This document shows, one piece after another, positions 1 to 11,380 of a DNA stretch of 64,000 nt (positions within the stretch are counted from its first letter, which is position 1; the number at the start of each line of letters is the position of its first letter). The stretch lies in the NCBI RefSeq assembly GCF_029784155.1, contig NC_073693.1, forward strand, positions 24,092,002-24,156,001. Reading direction: 5' to 3'. Both the position numbers and the translations under genes were made by a program. Source of the stretch: Uranotaenia lowii (lineage: Eukaryota > Arthropoda > Insecta > Diptera > Culicidae). The notes under the pieces were generated by a model, which was given only the letters and a program-made list of their open reading frames with translations, ran no database searches and was not told the DNA's origin.

Positions 1-2526
1 TATTATACATAGTGGAGTGAATTCCACGGTGGTGCTGGGTGGTGCTTAGTTGTTCTTTGCAATTGCCGGAATTGAGCAACTGTAACGTAGTTTCTAGGAC
101 GACATCCCAGGTATCCATCTTCTACGGTGGCTTTCCGCTGCAGGATTCTTCCTCCGAACCTAGATCAATGTGGATTTAAGACAAACAATTAGAATCTTTT
201 TCGGAACCAAAGGACTTTTACGTGATTCAATGTACCTCTGCGCTTGCGCTGTTGTTGTCATCGAAGCGTTCCGGGGTTATCCAAATCTTCAACGATATAA
301 CTATACGCCAACCCGCCAAAAATACTGAAATTTTTTCCAGACCATTTATCGTATCTTTCAAAAATAATCTCCTATCATTTCAGCGCGTTGTAAAAATAAT
401 CAACTAATTTTATAACGAGGGACCCGACACGCTTCCGACTTTAAGCAGGTGGCTTAAGCGCCACTTTCGTTTGGAAGACCACCTACCCTGTCTTAGTTTG
501 CCCAGTTGATGAGTCGCAAGTTTCTTTCGATTCCCTATTTTGAGAATAACGCGGATGGGTCTCAAAAAAAGATTCGTACTTCGGCCGTTTTAAGGCCGCC
601 CCGAAGACGAGACGAAACTCTGAAGAAATCCGTGGAAAGGGGAGTTAGTTGTTGTTTTGGCCCAAAAACAAACTACCAGGGTTTGTGAACGTGAACAAAA
701 AGAAGAATAACTTGTAACACCTTTTCCCAATACCTTAATTTATCAAACATTTTAAATTCTCATTTTCTTTGAGACTTATCGGAGCCGACTTTCATTTATG
801 CGAAAACATTCCATTTATTCTGTTCCTTCTACGGTGTGTCTTTACATTTGTAGTGTGTTAGACCTAACTAAGCTTCTTCTTCTCTCTCAAACTTATTGGT
901 AGAGCTCGTGGTGGAGTTGGTAGGGGTTTTGTACAATGTAAATGAGTCTGATGTTCGTTTTAAATCGTTTATTGTTTCATATAAAACGGGTCGCAAACAC
1001 GCTCGTTCTAATATAACCATTTTTGGTTCAAAAATAACCATAGTTGACCTTTTTCCGCGTTTTGCTATTTTATGACTTCTCTTACATAATCCACAAAATA
1101 GCTTCTCGGGGAGAAGTTTAAATATGGTTATTTTTTAACCGTACGGAAGAATATCATTTCAGGAAGGAAATGGTCACTTTTCAATCGTATTTTCGAAAGC
1201 AATTTGGTACGATTCGTGAAATTTATCGCCTTTTTTAATATTTTAGCATAGAAAAAAGAATCAAGACTGCATCCTAGCTATGGGCAAACATACTATCAGC
1301 AGCCGAATCATCCGGTAACAGGAGTGAAATTTCTCCATGACCATTGCCGAAACTAAAATTGAAATCAAACTGACGGCGCCGGGTAACGCCGCGAATGATG
1401 ATTCCAAACACGTCAGTGACAGAGCCATAGCTCTAGTGGGATGGCCAATACCTGATTACGTAGTCTGCAAAAGGGCAAAATATTGAGACAAAAGGCTTAA
1501 AATGGTTATTTTTTAACCACGAAATGTTTATAAAAAAATGAGCGTGAATACAAACGGTTTAAAGCGATCGCAGAAACAACATGTTGTTCATAATGGAGTA
1601 TGTACTCACGTTTTCGATAATTTATAAAGGGGTTTTGGGCGGCCATTACCTTATCATTTTGCTGTCCTGCGGTGAACTACTGTGGCTTTGCTGGCATACC
1701 ACGCTAGTAGATGCTCTGCTGCGGTGATTAAAGTGGTTTGCTTTCTGGTCGGCGGATTACGGCGCAGATAGATGAGGTGTTCTCTAACTAGCCGTCGCGG
1801 TCTGCTGTTGGTTGAAAACGACGATGATGATGACCGCAGTTCTCGTTTTCGCGAGAAGACCGCGGTGCCGTCGTTCTGAAGGCGGTATCAATGTTTGACT
1901 AGGGTTTTAGTGTTTGCTAGCTTGCAGCAACGAAGAATGTCCACCTTGACTGGTGTAACCAGCCATGCACCGGTAAACCTGATGTATCGCGGGGATCGGC
2001 GTAGGGCAACTTCTTCTGGAGTGATTACAGTAAACTTTCGGTGAAACTTTTGGGTCGATTACTCCTAGTATTTAGATACTTTGGCTACTGCACTACCACT
2101 ATCCTATGCGTTCTAGGTCAAGTCAAACTCTACTTTTGACGACAACATTCAACCGATCTTTCCTATGCTTATCACCGGGGATAAATGGGTCGGAAGATCT
2201 TTTCGTCATCTGGCTTACTGGATTAGTTTAACTCCCTGACAGGAACTACCCGATCTGCCCTTGTCTTCCTCTTTCAAATCCGAGATTAGAAACCAATCTT
2301 TTTCATCCCCAAGTCTAGATTCACAAACGCATCCTGAAGGAGGTCATTCACCTGATGCTAAAAAAAGTCTGTGGTCGGTGGTCTACGGAATACGGCGTCT
2401 CAAGCCACATGTTTAAAGTTGGAAATGTATTGGCTGATCTAACGGCTTCAACAGCATGTTAATAGTTTTGATGATTGTTCGTCTGCGGTCCAGCACACAC
2501 AAAACTCGATGTCCTGGCATGTCTTC
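1..2526. other. spacer without recognisable gene
   Basis: No open frame here carries a recognisable domain. The stretch at about 1640-1900 is more GC-rich than its surroundings and may be an old transposon remnant. The short motif GGTTATTTTTTAACC occurs twice (1126-1140 and 1504-1518), an imperfect palindrome about 378 bp apart, which could mark the ends of a small element. A hairpin-like segment lies at 1833-1873. Nothing else is supported. Confidence 0.5.
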
Positions 2527-3401
2527 TCACCAGCCAAAGTTTCTCAAGCCGTACCTTAGCAATCTTTTTTGAACTCTTTCAATTCTATTCTTATGAACAT
2601 TGTAGTATAGCTGCCATACAATACTAGCGTATTCGATAGTGGTTCGGAGAAGTCTAGCATAAATCGAGACGGTAGTTTTAGGACTGTCCAATTCGTGACA
2701 AATCCTACTAACTATACCGTACATGAAATTGGCTTTGGTTTCGAAAAACTAAATTCTGCATCCAACTCTACGCCTAGATCTGAGGATTTTCGTGTTACGG
2801 AACAGTTGTTTTCAAGACAATAGTCGACACAGAATGCGACGACAGAATGCGCTTAACAAATTTTCTGCGAGTTGCAGCCATTTTGGTTTAAAAATCAATT
2901 CCTCAAAATGCAGCGTGATCATCTTTTCAAGGAAAATGAGCAACATAGCTCATTTTCCTTGAAAAGGTGATCACGCTGCATTTTGAGCATTTATTTTCAA
3001 ACCAAAATGGCTACAACACTCAGAAAATTTGTTAAGTGCATTCTGTAGAACCATACAATCCTTGGGATACCGTACGGGAAGGGACATTTTCAAATCATCT
3101 GCGTAGATCAGCACAATCACGTCACGCAGCACTTCGGGGAACTCATTTTAACAGTAATGAAAAATAGGGGTCCCAAATGACTCCCTTGTGGTACGCCGCT
3201 GTTGACCAGGAATACGCTGGAGCTCGCATTCCCAAGTTTTACAAACTGAACTCTTTCCATCAGGTAAGAACGTTTCCATTGTAGACTAACACCGGTGATT
3301 CCATTTTTGCTCTGCACTGATAGAAGAGCTCTGATATTGATAACGTCAAAAGCTTTAGACATGTCTGTATATATAACATCTACAGGCAAACCCTGGGTCA
3401 T
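2527..3401 (-). pseudogene. decayed non-LTR retrotransposon reverse transcriptase fragment
   Basis: The minus strand encodes pieces of a non-LTR reverse transcriptase. From 3401 downward it reads YTDMSKAFDVIN (catalytic motif A) and SGVPQGSHLGPLFF (motif B). After a frame change it reads IYADDLK, the catalytic YADD box, at about 3094-3105. The segment 2724-2527 reads EYASIVWQ and RIERVQKRLLRYGLR, the conserved region after the RT core. Endonuclease and N-terminal RT portions are missing, the frames are broken, and a 0.2-kb inverted duplication lies between the core and the C-terminal part. It is a dead, rearranged copy of the same broad group (Jockey/CR1-like) as the element at 52.2-54.7 kb but clearly diverged from it. 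Clade assignment is tentative. Confidence 0.85.
2843..3045. repeat. long inverted repeat inside the RT relic
   Basis: Arms 2843-2941 and 2948-3045 are near-identical in inverted orientation with only about 6 bases between them. The left arm, read on the + strand, encodes GLKINSSKCSVIIFSRK, a typical post-YADD segment of non-LTR RT. The right arm encodes the same segment on the minus strand with several substitutions. It is therefore an inverted duplication of RT coding sequence rather than transposon termini. Confidence 0.9.
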
Positions 3402-6400
3402 CCATTGAGAAGTTCGCTATTTTTTAAATCGTACATAAATCGTATCTTTAATAAATAATATCTTATCTGTTCTAGCAAAGGCCGTGTGAAAAGGGAAGTT
3501 TAATAGTTAATTTTTTCCAAGACTCGTTTCAATATCGCTTTGAGTTGCAACAGGGCCTTGCTAAATGCAAAATTTACTGCTAGATTTCGAGAGGTATAAT
3601 TAACTTGATGAAACTCAGTGGAATAAGAACAGGATTTATAATAAATAATCAAAACACTTGTCAAAAGTATCTCCCAAACTTATCCTAGGTAGCCTCGGTC
3701 TTGAAGCACAAATTCATTTCTTTCATCTCTTTTTCTGTTTTCTACAAATCTATTGACTACTAGGACGTGGCTGGCGCCCTTATTGATGTTCAAAAAGAGC
3801 GCATCAGTTTTGTACACTAAGAATGTGCTGTCAATCCCAAGCGCCTTTCTTTTGACCTCTGTGCTCCGCCGTTCTCAAATGTCCACAAATCCACAAATGT
3901 CAAAATATATAAACTTGAGTGATCTACACGGCCTAGAGAGCTCAACATTTTGAATTCTTCAACCTGTTTACTTACCTGCTTTCATCTGTTCGAAAGCCAA
4001 GGTGCCAAAGTCTCCTTTGAAAGTTGGTTCTGTTGCAATAATTATTGCGTTTTATCTATGTAGGTTTAACGCTTTGAAAACTTCGAAAAAAGTATCGTGT
4101 GGTAACGTTTATGTAATTTGGTTCTGAGATAGGACTAAAGTTGGCGGCATGACATTTACCCAAACATCTCCTCCAAAGATTTAAAAAAGCTTTTTCAACG
4201 CTGAACGCAGTTTAGCTTCGTATCCACAGTGTAACCATCTCGGTTGACAGCTCCATCCAAAAGCTCGTCTGGTTTGTACCCTCAGCTTGGCCATTCGATC
4301 TTCGCGCTGACACATACCTACCGGTGGGGGTTTCTGAGATTGCCAACTACCGATTTTTTCTAGACTTCTCAAACGTTTCATTTACACCTTCTGGTCAGTC
4401 TATACACTCTCTGATGATCGTTCTCTTGCTTGTTTGTGTCTCCTTTGCACTGGTGACTGATAGGTACTCTTAATAAAATCTTGATTAATCCATCAGTAAG
4501 GTTCACGAAAAGCTACACCCACAAATCAGACTGTACTCCATTAATGAACTTCCTTGGAGGTGGAATTATCGGTATAAGATTCTATGCCGGACCGGCATTA
4601 ACAAGCTTTCTAATAACTGACATTGTCCTCCCAGCACAATCGCATTGCATATGTCCGAAAGAAACCAAATAAAACATATCGCGCATTTTTGGCACAGAGA
4701 TTTGCTAAACAGGCATTGGAGTTTTGCAACCTTTTCTATGGGTGTATGCATTACTGTAACGAATACTTTCTATTCATTTTATACTGCCTTAACAATAACT
4801 ATAATAAAATGACTTTATATTATGGCCACTGCTTTTCCTTAAAACTCTTGAAAAATGACCTATCATAAAATAAAACACCAATGTTGTCTGTTTCAACTGA
4901 ATTTTGGCTATATTTTTGACATTTTAAAGAGCAAATATTTGTTTTGGGTGGTGCTAAGTTAAATTTCATGTTTAGGTATCATCAAAAACCACTAAAAACG
5001 CCACTGCATTTTATCCCCATGACAGTGCACAAATAGAAAAAAAAATCCGAAAGGAACTCGCGAAGCCTCACGCGCATTGTCGATGTCGCAATCCTCAGAA
5101 AACGCAAACCATTCCAACTGGGTAGGTAAGACGTATCTACTTCTGTAGAGGCACGACGATGCCGCGCAGAGCATCCGCATTTTATCTACCCGATTGAAGT
5201 AACGGCTAGTTTCGGCACTAAATGCGGGTCTTTATTATGATGCTGCTTCTGCTGCTGCCTTGTTGTTCGGATGGATGGATGGATGGATCCAATCTGATTT
5301 AGTGCATTTTCAACGCAGGTTCAACGCACTCCAATCGTTCTTCGGAAGGTCATCCGCGCATGATCACCGCACCACCATTATTCATTATGGGGTCTCTCTA
5401 GGACTGCTCTTAAGTTGGAAGAAGTTTGGAGTTCAGTCCAAAGAAAGGGGGGTTTTGGACCATTACACTTTAGCTGTTTTTGACAGTTGCTATTGCGGTC
5501 ACCGCAAGAAGTGCTGCTGCCTTTTTTTCGGCGGAGATTCGGCATAAATGACTGGCTACGGAATGAATGGCAACTAGCAGTAGCAAATTTAGTGTATGTG
5601 TGCATCGGTTTTTTTTGTGCCCGGAGGCCTGAGCCGGTTGAACTTTTTCGCAATCTCCGGAGAGAACGTCAAGGTTCACGCAACCAGGCAGCCGTAGCCA
5701 GCAGTCAATTTTTGGGGTAGGAAAAAGGTGGTCTTTCACAATCGCGGATTTAGGATTTTTTGGCAATGTCTCTACCCCTGAGCTGAACTGAGCTTAATAG
5801 CAGAATGGGGGTTTGTTTTGAAGCTTTCGGCGCGTACGCAGGCTCAAACGGTTTTTAATTTACCATCACACGAGGAGGTCTTAAAGGTACAGAACTAAAG
5901 AAACGCCTAGACGGTTTATTGAGGTGGCTTTGCGTGGAGGCGCAATTAAGAGGCAAATGAAAAACAGTCAATGGCTTTCCTTGAACCGAACCGAAGTTTG
6001 ATGTTTTGGATTCGCGAAAGGAAGTCATTGTAATTCACCGGCACCGGCAGTTTACGATCATCATTGAGTTTGGTGTGTCGGTTACAGCAGAATGCAACCT
6101 GGCTTGCAATTTTCGTCACTTTATTCCGTTGACCTTAATTGCTTAGAGGAGGTCTTGCGTGGAGAACGCTTGCCTAAGCAAGATGGCTTTGTTTTGGGAG
6201 AAATTTTGAGGGTTTGATTTAAATTTTCTTTACCTTATCTTAGAATAAAACCACAAATTTTGTTTCGACTTAAAATAGAATGCTTATAGTTTATTTTCTT
6301 TCTACTTTCAGGTAAAATCATCAATCGTTAGTCTGATGGTTCCTAAAAGCGAAAAAAATTTAAGAGTAAGTCTAAAAAATCTTTCATACCCTTTACGAAA

Positions 6401-7566
6401 TTTATACAAACGTTTTTCTTTCACGTGATTTCAATACATTCGTACTATCAGACACACTGCATGTAAACATCTGCTTCAACGATGTTGATTTTGTACATCC
6501 GCGACTTTCATTCATTTCCGTTCCTTATCAGCTGCTGCTTGTATTGCCGAGTGTTTCACATTGTAACCGATTGGTTTTGATTAGATCTTTTGACATAGAA
6601 ATCACTTGATGCTGAGGAGGAAAAAAACTATCAATTATGAAAACTGCCGAGTTCCTGACCCATCCGGAGAAAGGTAATGAACTCAAATGTAAAACAAATC
6701 TCGTCAAAGATTGCACAACACTGGAAAGAGCAGCTGTTCCCAGCAGAGATCTGATAAGGGCATGATTTTGTTTAGTTTTGGATCGATTCGCTGGCTAGAG
6801 CAACCTACTACTTTATCACACTATTTTGAAAACTGTTCCCAATTCACCAAGAGTTTTTAATTGAGGAACGGAACGACCGTCATCGTCAATGAAAATCGAT
6901 TATGAATTCAGTGTAGGCCAGCAATTCTGAAGTCTGAACCTTGCAATGGCAAAATATTTCATAATCACATAAACGGCATAAATTTTGTATTGGTTAAAAA
7001 TCTGCTGCAGCAACATAAAGGATCTATAACTTGATAACAATTTGTGACAAAAAAAACACGGTTGCAATTGATGTTTTACTAAGTCTTTTAAAAACATTGA
7101 CAATCAAATTGTTATCAGGAAAATATACTGGTCCCAGATCACGCGATAACACCATTGACGAGCTGAATTTAAATTTAAATAGAGCTTATGAATGAAACAA
7201 AGCTATTAAAAGTTGCTGCACTTGCAAACAGGATGAAACAAGGAATAAGTAGTAGAGAGGTAGACTTACAATAACAGGGCACAGGAAGTACACTATCGGA
7301 CATTGACTTCAGAGTAATCAACCTGTCTTAAAAATTCGATAAGAAGTTGCTTGAAACCTAAATTATATTGAGAATAGGATCAGATGTCAAATTCAGTTAC
7401 TAATTTTTTTAGCTTTTATCACTAAAAATCGAAAACCGTGAACGAATTATTTATTTATTAAAAATGTCCCCAAATATTAATTTTCATAATATAAAACGTT
7501 ACCTTTCTCACTGATTATTTCCTTAATTACTTACTTCAGGTATCAGAATAGGGGTAGGCTTAAAGT
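3402..7566. other. spacer without recognisable gene
   Basis: Mixed-composition spacer. It contains a short GGAT microsatellite (about 5268-5288). ORFs of 60-110 residues occur on both strands but show no domain, signal peptide or codon pattern that would support a gene. The candidate splice-related site at 6290-6371 is listed separately. Confidence 0.5.
6290..6371 (+). promoter_or_regulatory. candidate recursive splice site or microexon
   Basis: A pyrimidine-rich tract (TTTCTACTTTCAG) ends in CAG at 6309-6311 and is followed at once by GTAAAA, so the same position reads as acceptor and donor. A perfect GTAAGT begins at 6366. This could be a recursive splice site with its downstream donor, or a 54-nt microexon (6312-6365) that is open in frame 0 for 18 codons. 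Not proven without transcripts. Confidence 0.4.
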
Positions 7567-7890
7567 TAGTTAGTTAGTTAATGATCCCGCGCCGATCCAC
7601 CGGGGCATAGGGCCGTGGTAAAAGACCTCCACTGACGATCCGGAGCCAGCGTCTTCACTTGGTCCCAGTCAAGATTCTCGTCGACAATTCGGATTTCAGC
7701 GGCTAGGCTTCGCCGCCACGAGTTTCTGGGTCTGCCTCTCCTTCGATCTCCACCTTTTGGATTCCAATCTAGAGCCTCTGCAAATCTCGTTTTCATCTTT
7801 TCGCAGCGTGTGCCCAATCCATCTCCACTTACGCTCCCGAACTCGATTAGGCTTAAAAGCGACACGTTATTCAAACATACGGGAAAATTG
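7567..7890 (-). pseudogene. 3' end of an RTE-clade non-LTR retrotransposon
   Basis: The minus strand encodes the C-terminal tail typical of RTE-type endonuclease/reverse transcriptase proteins. It reads RERKWRWIGHTLRKDENEI in one frame, then, after a frameshift near 7760, ALDWNPKGGDRRRGRPRNSW, followed by DQVKTLAPDRQWRSF and ALCPGG before a TAA stop at 7578-7580. Directly after the stop the minus strand has a short TAAC repeat, the kind of simple-repeat 3' terminus RTE elements carry. Endonuclease and catalytic RT domains are absent, so this is a 5'-truncated, frameshifted insertion. Its 5' edge abuts the tetranucleotide microsatellite. Confidence 0.85.
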
Positions 7891-7892
7891 TG

Positions 7893-8136
<244 letters not shown>

Positions 8137-9734
8137 ACTTATTGAGAAATTTTTTTGGGCAAGATCAAGAAAAATTCAGGAAAGTCCCAGCGGAGGACCC
8201 GAATCAACTATTCGACCAAAATTCATATGGTAAATTGTTTAAGAAATCTTAGAGGATCTAACAGTGAGCTAAATTTTGAAAAAAGTGAAGATGATTAATT
8301 CTTTGCTGTTAAGGATTGTGAAAACTTTTATCAAGCGCAATTCGAAAATTTCAATAGAAAAAATTATGAAAAAAGATTGATTTTTTCTGACTGATTCGTC
8401 TAGCTAACTAATAAGTAGGCCTGACTTAACTTCTACAAGGTAAAAAAGCAATAAAATATACAAAATATACAAAAATGCGGTTAGTCAAATCGTGCGCAAA
8501 ATATTTGGACTGCTAGTAGAGAGACATTTTGAAAAATTTAGTAATGGACAGCAAAACGAACTCTTTAGCGGGCACCTGGCAGGTTTCCAGTCTAAAACTT
8601 TTCGTTGACAATGCTCGCCTGAATTTTACTGAGATAAACAAAGAGCAAAAAATAGAAAAAAAATGTTGTCTAGTATTTGAGGAACCTTATGATCTGTTGA
8701 AGTTGCAATTCAGTCGGTGATTCATTTTGATTGACGCGATTGATGCCTAATAATACAAGGAAGACTGCCTCCAAATGCGATCTTTTTCCCTGCACAGCAC
8801 TTAAATAGGTCCCACAAAGTTTATACCATTTTTTGGTTGGATGTGGAATGGTGTGCCCACACGCAAAATCTGTGGTGGAGTGATAAATAGCCAAATATTT
8901 TTTTTGTGTCGAAAGAGGACAAACAGCTGTTATAATTTCTACCAAATTCTAAATTTTGAGTAATTTTTTAGGTCAAGCTTCAGGAAACAGAAAACTTTAT
9001 CAAAAACAACTTTGATTTGGAAAAAAAAGTGGTTCATAGTATATATTATAGATAGCGCACGTGGTGCCCACAAATTTAAGCCGAAAAACTTCTTCACGCT
9101 GTTTCAGAAATCAAATGAGAGAACGTCACAATGTAAAAATTACATAACTTAGCAGCTTTGCTGAAAATTCCTTCAATTTTCATCCATGCATTCAAAAGTT
9201 ATTCACAGCAACAATTTATGCATTTTTTTCGAAAACACTCCTTAGTTTAAAAAAATCACCCGCGATAAAATACAAAGGAACGGACTCACCAATTTGGCAA
9301 ATAAGACTGAGGACTCCTATGGCAAAATTCCTTTAAGATCTTTGATAGCACTACGAGCTGCATTCAGGATTCTCCGGAAAGTAGATTCGATGTTTTTGCT
9401 CGAGGCCACTCCTTGTGAAAATTTTTCGGGAATCGTTCTTGAATCAGTTTTCAAGGTCCAATTTGATTTGGGAAAAACGAAATTTTCTTGCATAAAAATG
9501 AACACTCCCGTCACCTCCGAGCACAGCCTAGCGAATCAAATCACATATTCTAAAAAATACTGTTGATTTATTAAATTTTCGAGTTTTTTTTCTATCTGAA
9601 AATATTTTTACTTGATCTTTTTTATCGATTATAGCCGTTTTACCCATCGTTAAGATATTCGCGACTTCAAATTAACGTTGCAGTTGGCTGGCAGTGATTG
9701 AAAAAGTTATTCGGTAAAATTGTGTTCAACTTTT
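8137..9734. other. AT-rich spacer
   Basis: No recognisable gene or RNA. Short ORFs on both strands (for example 8529-8720 and 9294-9566) have no identifiable family and overlap ORFs on the opposite strand. Confidence 0.5.
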
Positions 9735-9807
9735 ACTCTTGGGTTCGAATTCGCGGCCATCATCTCAAGAGACAACTGACTTGCCAACTGAGCTATATCA
9801 CAAGCCC
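9735..9807 (-). repeat. tRNA-derived SINE head or tRNA pseudogene
   Basis: Read on the minus strand, the segment starts GGGCTTGTGATA and contains TAGCTCAGTTGG, a perfect match to the pol III A-box consensus TRGCNNAGYNGG. About 35 nt further lies AATTCGAACCC, resembling the B box with two or three mismatches. The spacing fits a tRNA, but the acceptor ends do not pair well, so a SINE head or decayed tRNA copy is more likely than a functional tRNA gene. Confidence 0.65.
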
Positions 9808-10015
9808 TATTTGACTTGTTACGTTTATTTTGTTACGACATCAAAACCATTAGATCGGAACAAATTTGAAATCTTTCTTTTGTCTGGATGATAAAAAATA
9901 ATCTAAATTTTCAATAAATTGGAACAAGTTGGACAAAAGCTTGCATGCAATTTATTTACACACAAGAATTTATCAACTTTTGGAATGAAATATCTTGTTC
10001 TTGAACTTTATGTAT

Positions 10016-10105
10016 TCCCCCCTTCGGGATTTTCGGAACAATCGAAGGAGGGGTGACAAAAGAGGGATTTCAAATTTGTTTCGGACTCATTTGTATGCTT
10101 CGAAA
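10016..10105 (+). repeat. dispersed CCCCTTCG/GGTGACAAAA repeat, copy 1
   Basis: Contains CCCCCCTTCGGGATTTTCGG followed by CGAAGGAGGGGTGACAAAAG, so it carries an internal GC-rich stem (CCCCCTTCG pairing with CGAAGGAGGGG). The same arrangement recurs at 11137-11205 and 42175-42250, and an inverted partial copy lies at 42872-42915. Confidence 0.75.
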
Positions 10106-10725
10106 GTATAAATAAAGCAAGTTTTCAACATTTGACAAGAGGTTTCAAAGAAATGTTTGAAAATAGTCCCTCAAAAAGCTTTATCTATAAATATTTTGAG
10201 ACCTTGCCTCAATGATTCTTAAGATTAATGGTACTTGGTTTTTAGAAACTCTAAAAAAAAATCATAAAATAGTAGAATCAAAATGTCCACCTTAAAATGA
10301 AATATTTATTTTTTACTAGTTACTGGAATTGAAAGGTTAATTTTTTCTTGAAAATTATTTGAATTTTTCAGGCTGTCTGACATTTTTCTGAAAATCTGAA
10401 AGTATTTCATAGATATAAAAATTATATGTATAATTTTTAAATTCTGGAAGTTTGATTGAAATAAAAGAAAAAAATTCAAAATCTTTGAAAAGTGGTGTTC
10501 TTTGCCTGAGTACAGAAAAAAAACACTAAAGTAAGTGGTAGCCAAAACAGTACAAAGGTGGTTCTGTAGGTTTTCGAATTGAGGAAAGTTGATCCACACA
10601 GAAAATTTTTTTGACTATTAACTACGTGTCACTGAAAACTGCAACCTTTGAAATAAATCACCTGTAATCAACAAAACCTGTATATTTAAATTGTTTTCCT
10701 TGAACGTTAACGAAGATTCATTTAT

Positions 10726-10860
10726 TATTACAGCAAATGTCCTGTAAAAAAAGTAGTGCTCTAAAAATCAAATGTCACGTAATCATGTTTTCGAACTGTA
10801 AAATTACGAGAAATGTCCTGCTCCTTTTTGTTACAGGACATTTGCGTAATTTTACAGGAA
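10726..10860. repeat. hairpin-forming repeat with ACAGGACATTT motif
   Basis: Arms 10796-10820 and 10834-10857 (CTGTAAAATTACG... and ...CGTAATTTTACAG) are nearly perfect inverted repeats with a 13-nt loop. A third partial copy of the arm (AGCAAATGTCCTGTAA) sits just upstream at about 10732-10747. Probably a small foldback element; no coding content. Confidence 0.75.
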
Positions 10861-11136
10861 ATATTTTTTTCTGTGAAACCCGATGGGGGGAATCAGTAAA
10901 GTTTGAAGTATTTGACGAAATACTAGAATATCCGTAAGAATTCGAGACCAAAATACAAATTTTGGAAAATGGAAGTTTTTCCACCTTTTGTATACTTGAT
11001 TTTATTGAGTTATTTGATAAAAATTTACTTGATTACTTGATGATTTATGAAATGATATAGCATGTAATTTGGTTCCATACAAGCTTTCGTGCAATTTATT
11101 CCAATTTATTTGTTTTTCTCATTATTTTTTTATTGT

Positions 11137-11205
11137 CCCCCCCTCGCGATGTTCCAACTCCGAGTGACAAAAGAAGGATTTGAAATTTGTTCCGGCCTTA
11201 TTTGA
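11137..11205 (+). repeat. dispersed CCCCTTCG/GGTGACAAAA repeat, copy 2
   Basis: Diverged copy of the repeat at 10016-10105: a C-run, then GAGTGACAAAAGAAGGATT and GAAATTTGTTCCGGCC. The upstream 100 bp also resemble the sequence preceding copy 1 (AAGCTT..GTGCAATTTATT versus AAGCTTGCATGCAATTTATT), so the repeat unit is probably longer than the conserved core. Confidence 0.65.
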
Positions 11206-11309
11206 ACATAGAAAGTTAGAATTAAGCTTTTTAAACTTTCAAGCCAAAGCAGTAGGGGACAATTCCATACAATGAGGTGGCAAAAGGTTGATGTTTTGGA
11301 CACTTTTGT

Positions 11310-11366
11310 TGTTTTTTTTTTTTATCTTTATTATAGAGACTTTCAGCCTCGGGCTGGTTCGTCTCT
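11310..11366 (-). mobile_element. 57-bp non-LTR retroelement 3' tail or tiny SINE with 14-bp target duplication
   Basis: On the minus strand the insert reads AGAGACGAACCAGCC, GAGGCTGAAAGTCTCT, then ATAATAAAGAT and an A tract. The AGAGAC/GTCTCT and CAGCC/GGCTG pairs form a nested stem-loop before the AATAAA and tail. It is flanked by a perfect 14-bp direct repeat, TTGGACACTTTTGT, at 11296-11309 and 11367-11380, the signature of target-primed reverse transcription. An extremely 5'-truncated retrotransposon or a very short SINE both fit. Confidence 0.85.
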
Positions 11367-11380
11367 TTGGACACTTTTGT

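Noticed and set aside
7500..7560. TTACTTCAG|GTATCA as a third recursive splice site
   Set aside because: The donor half is weak (GTATCA) and the pyrimidine tract is interrupted by purines.
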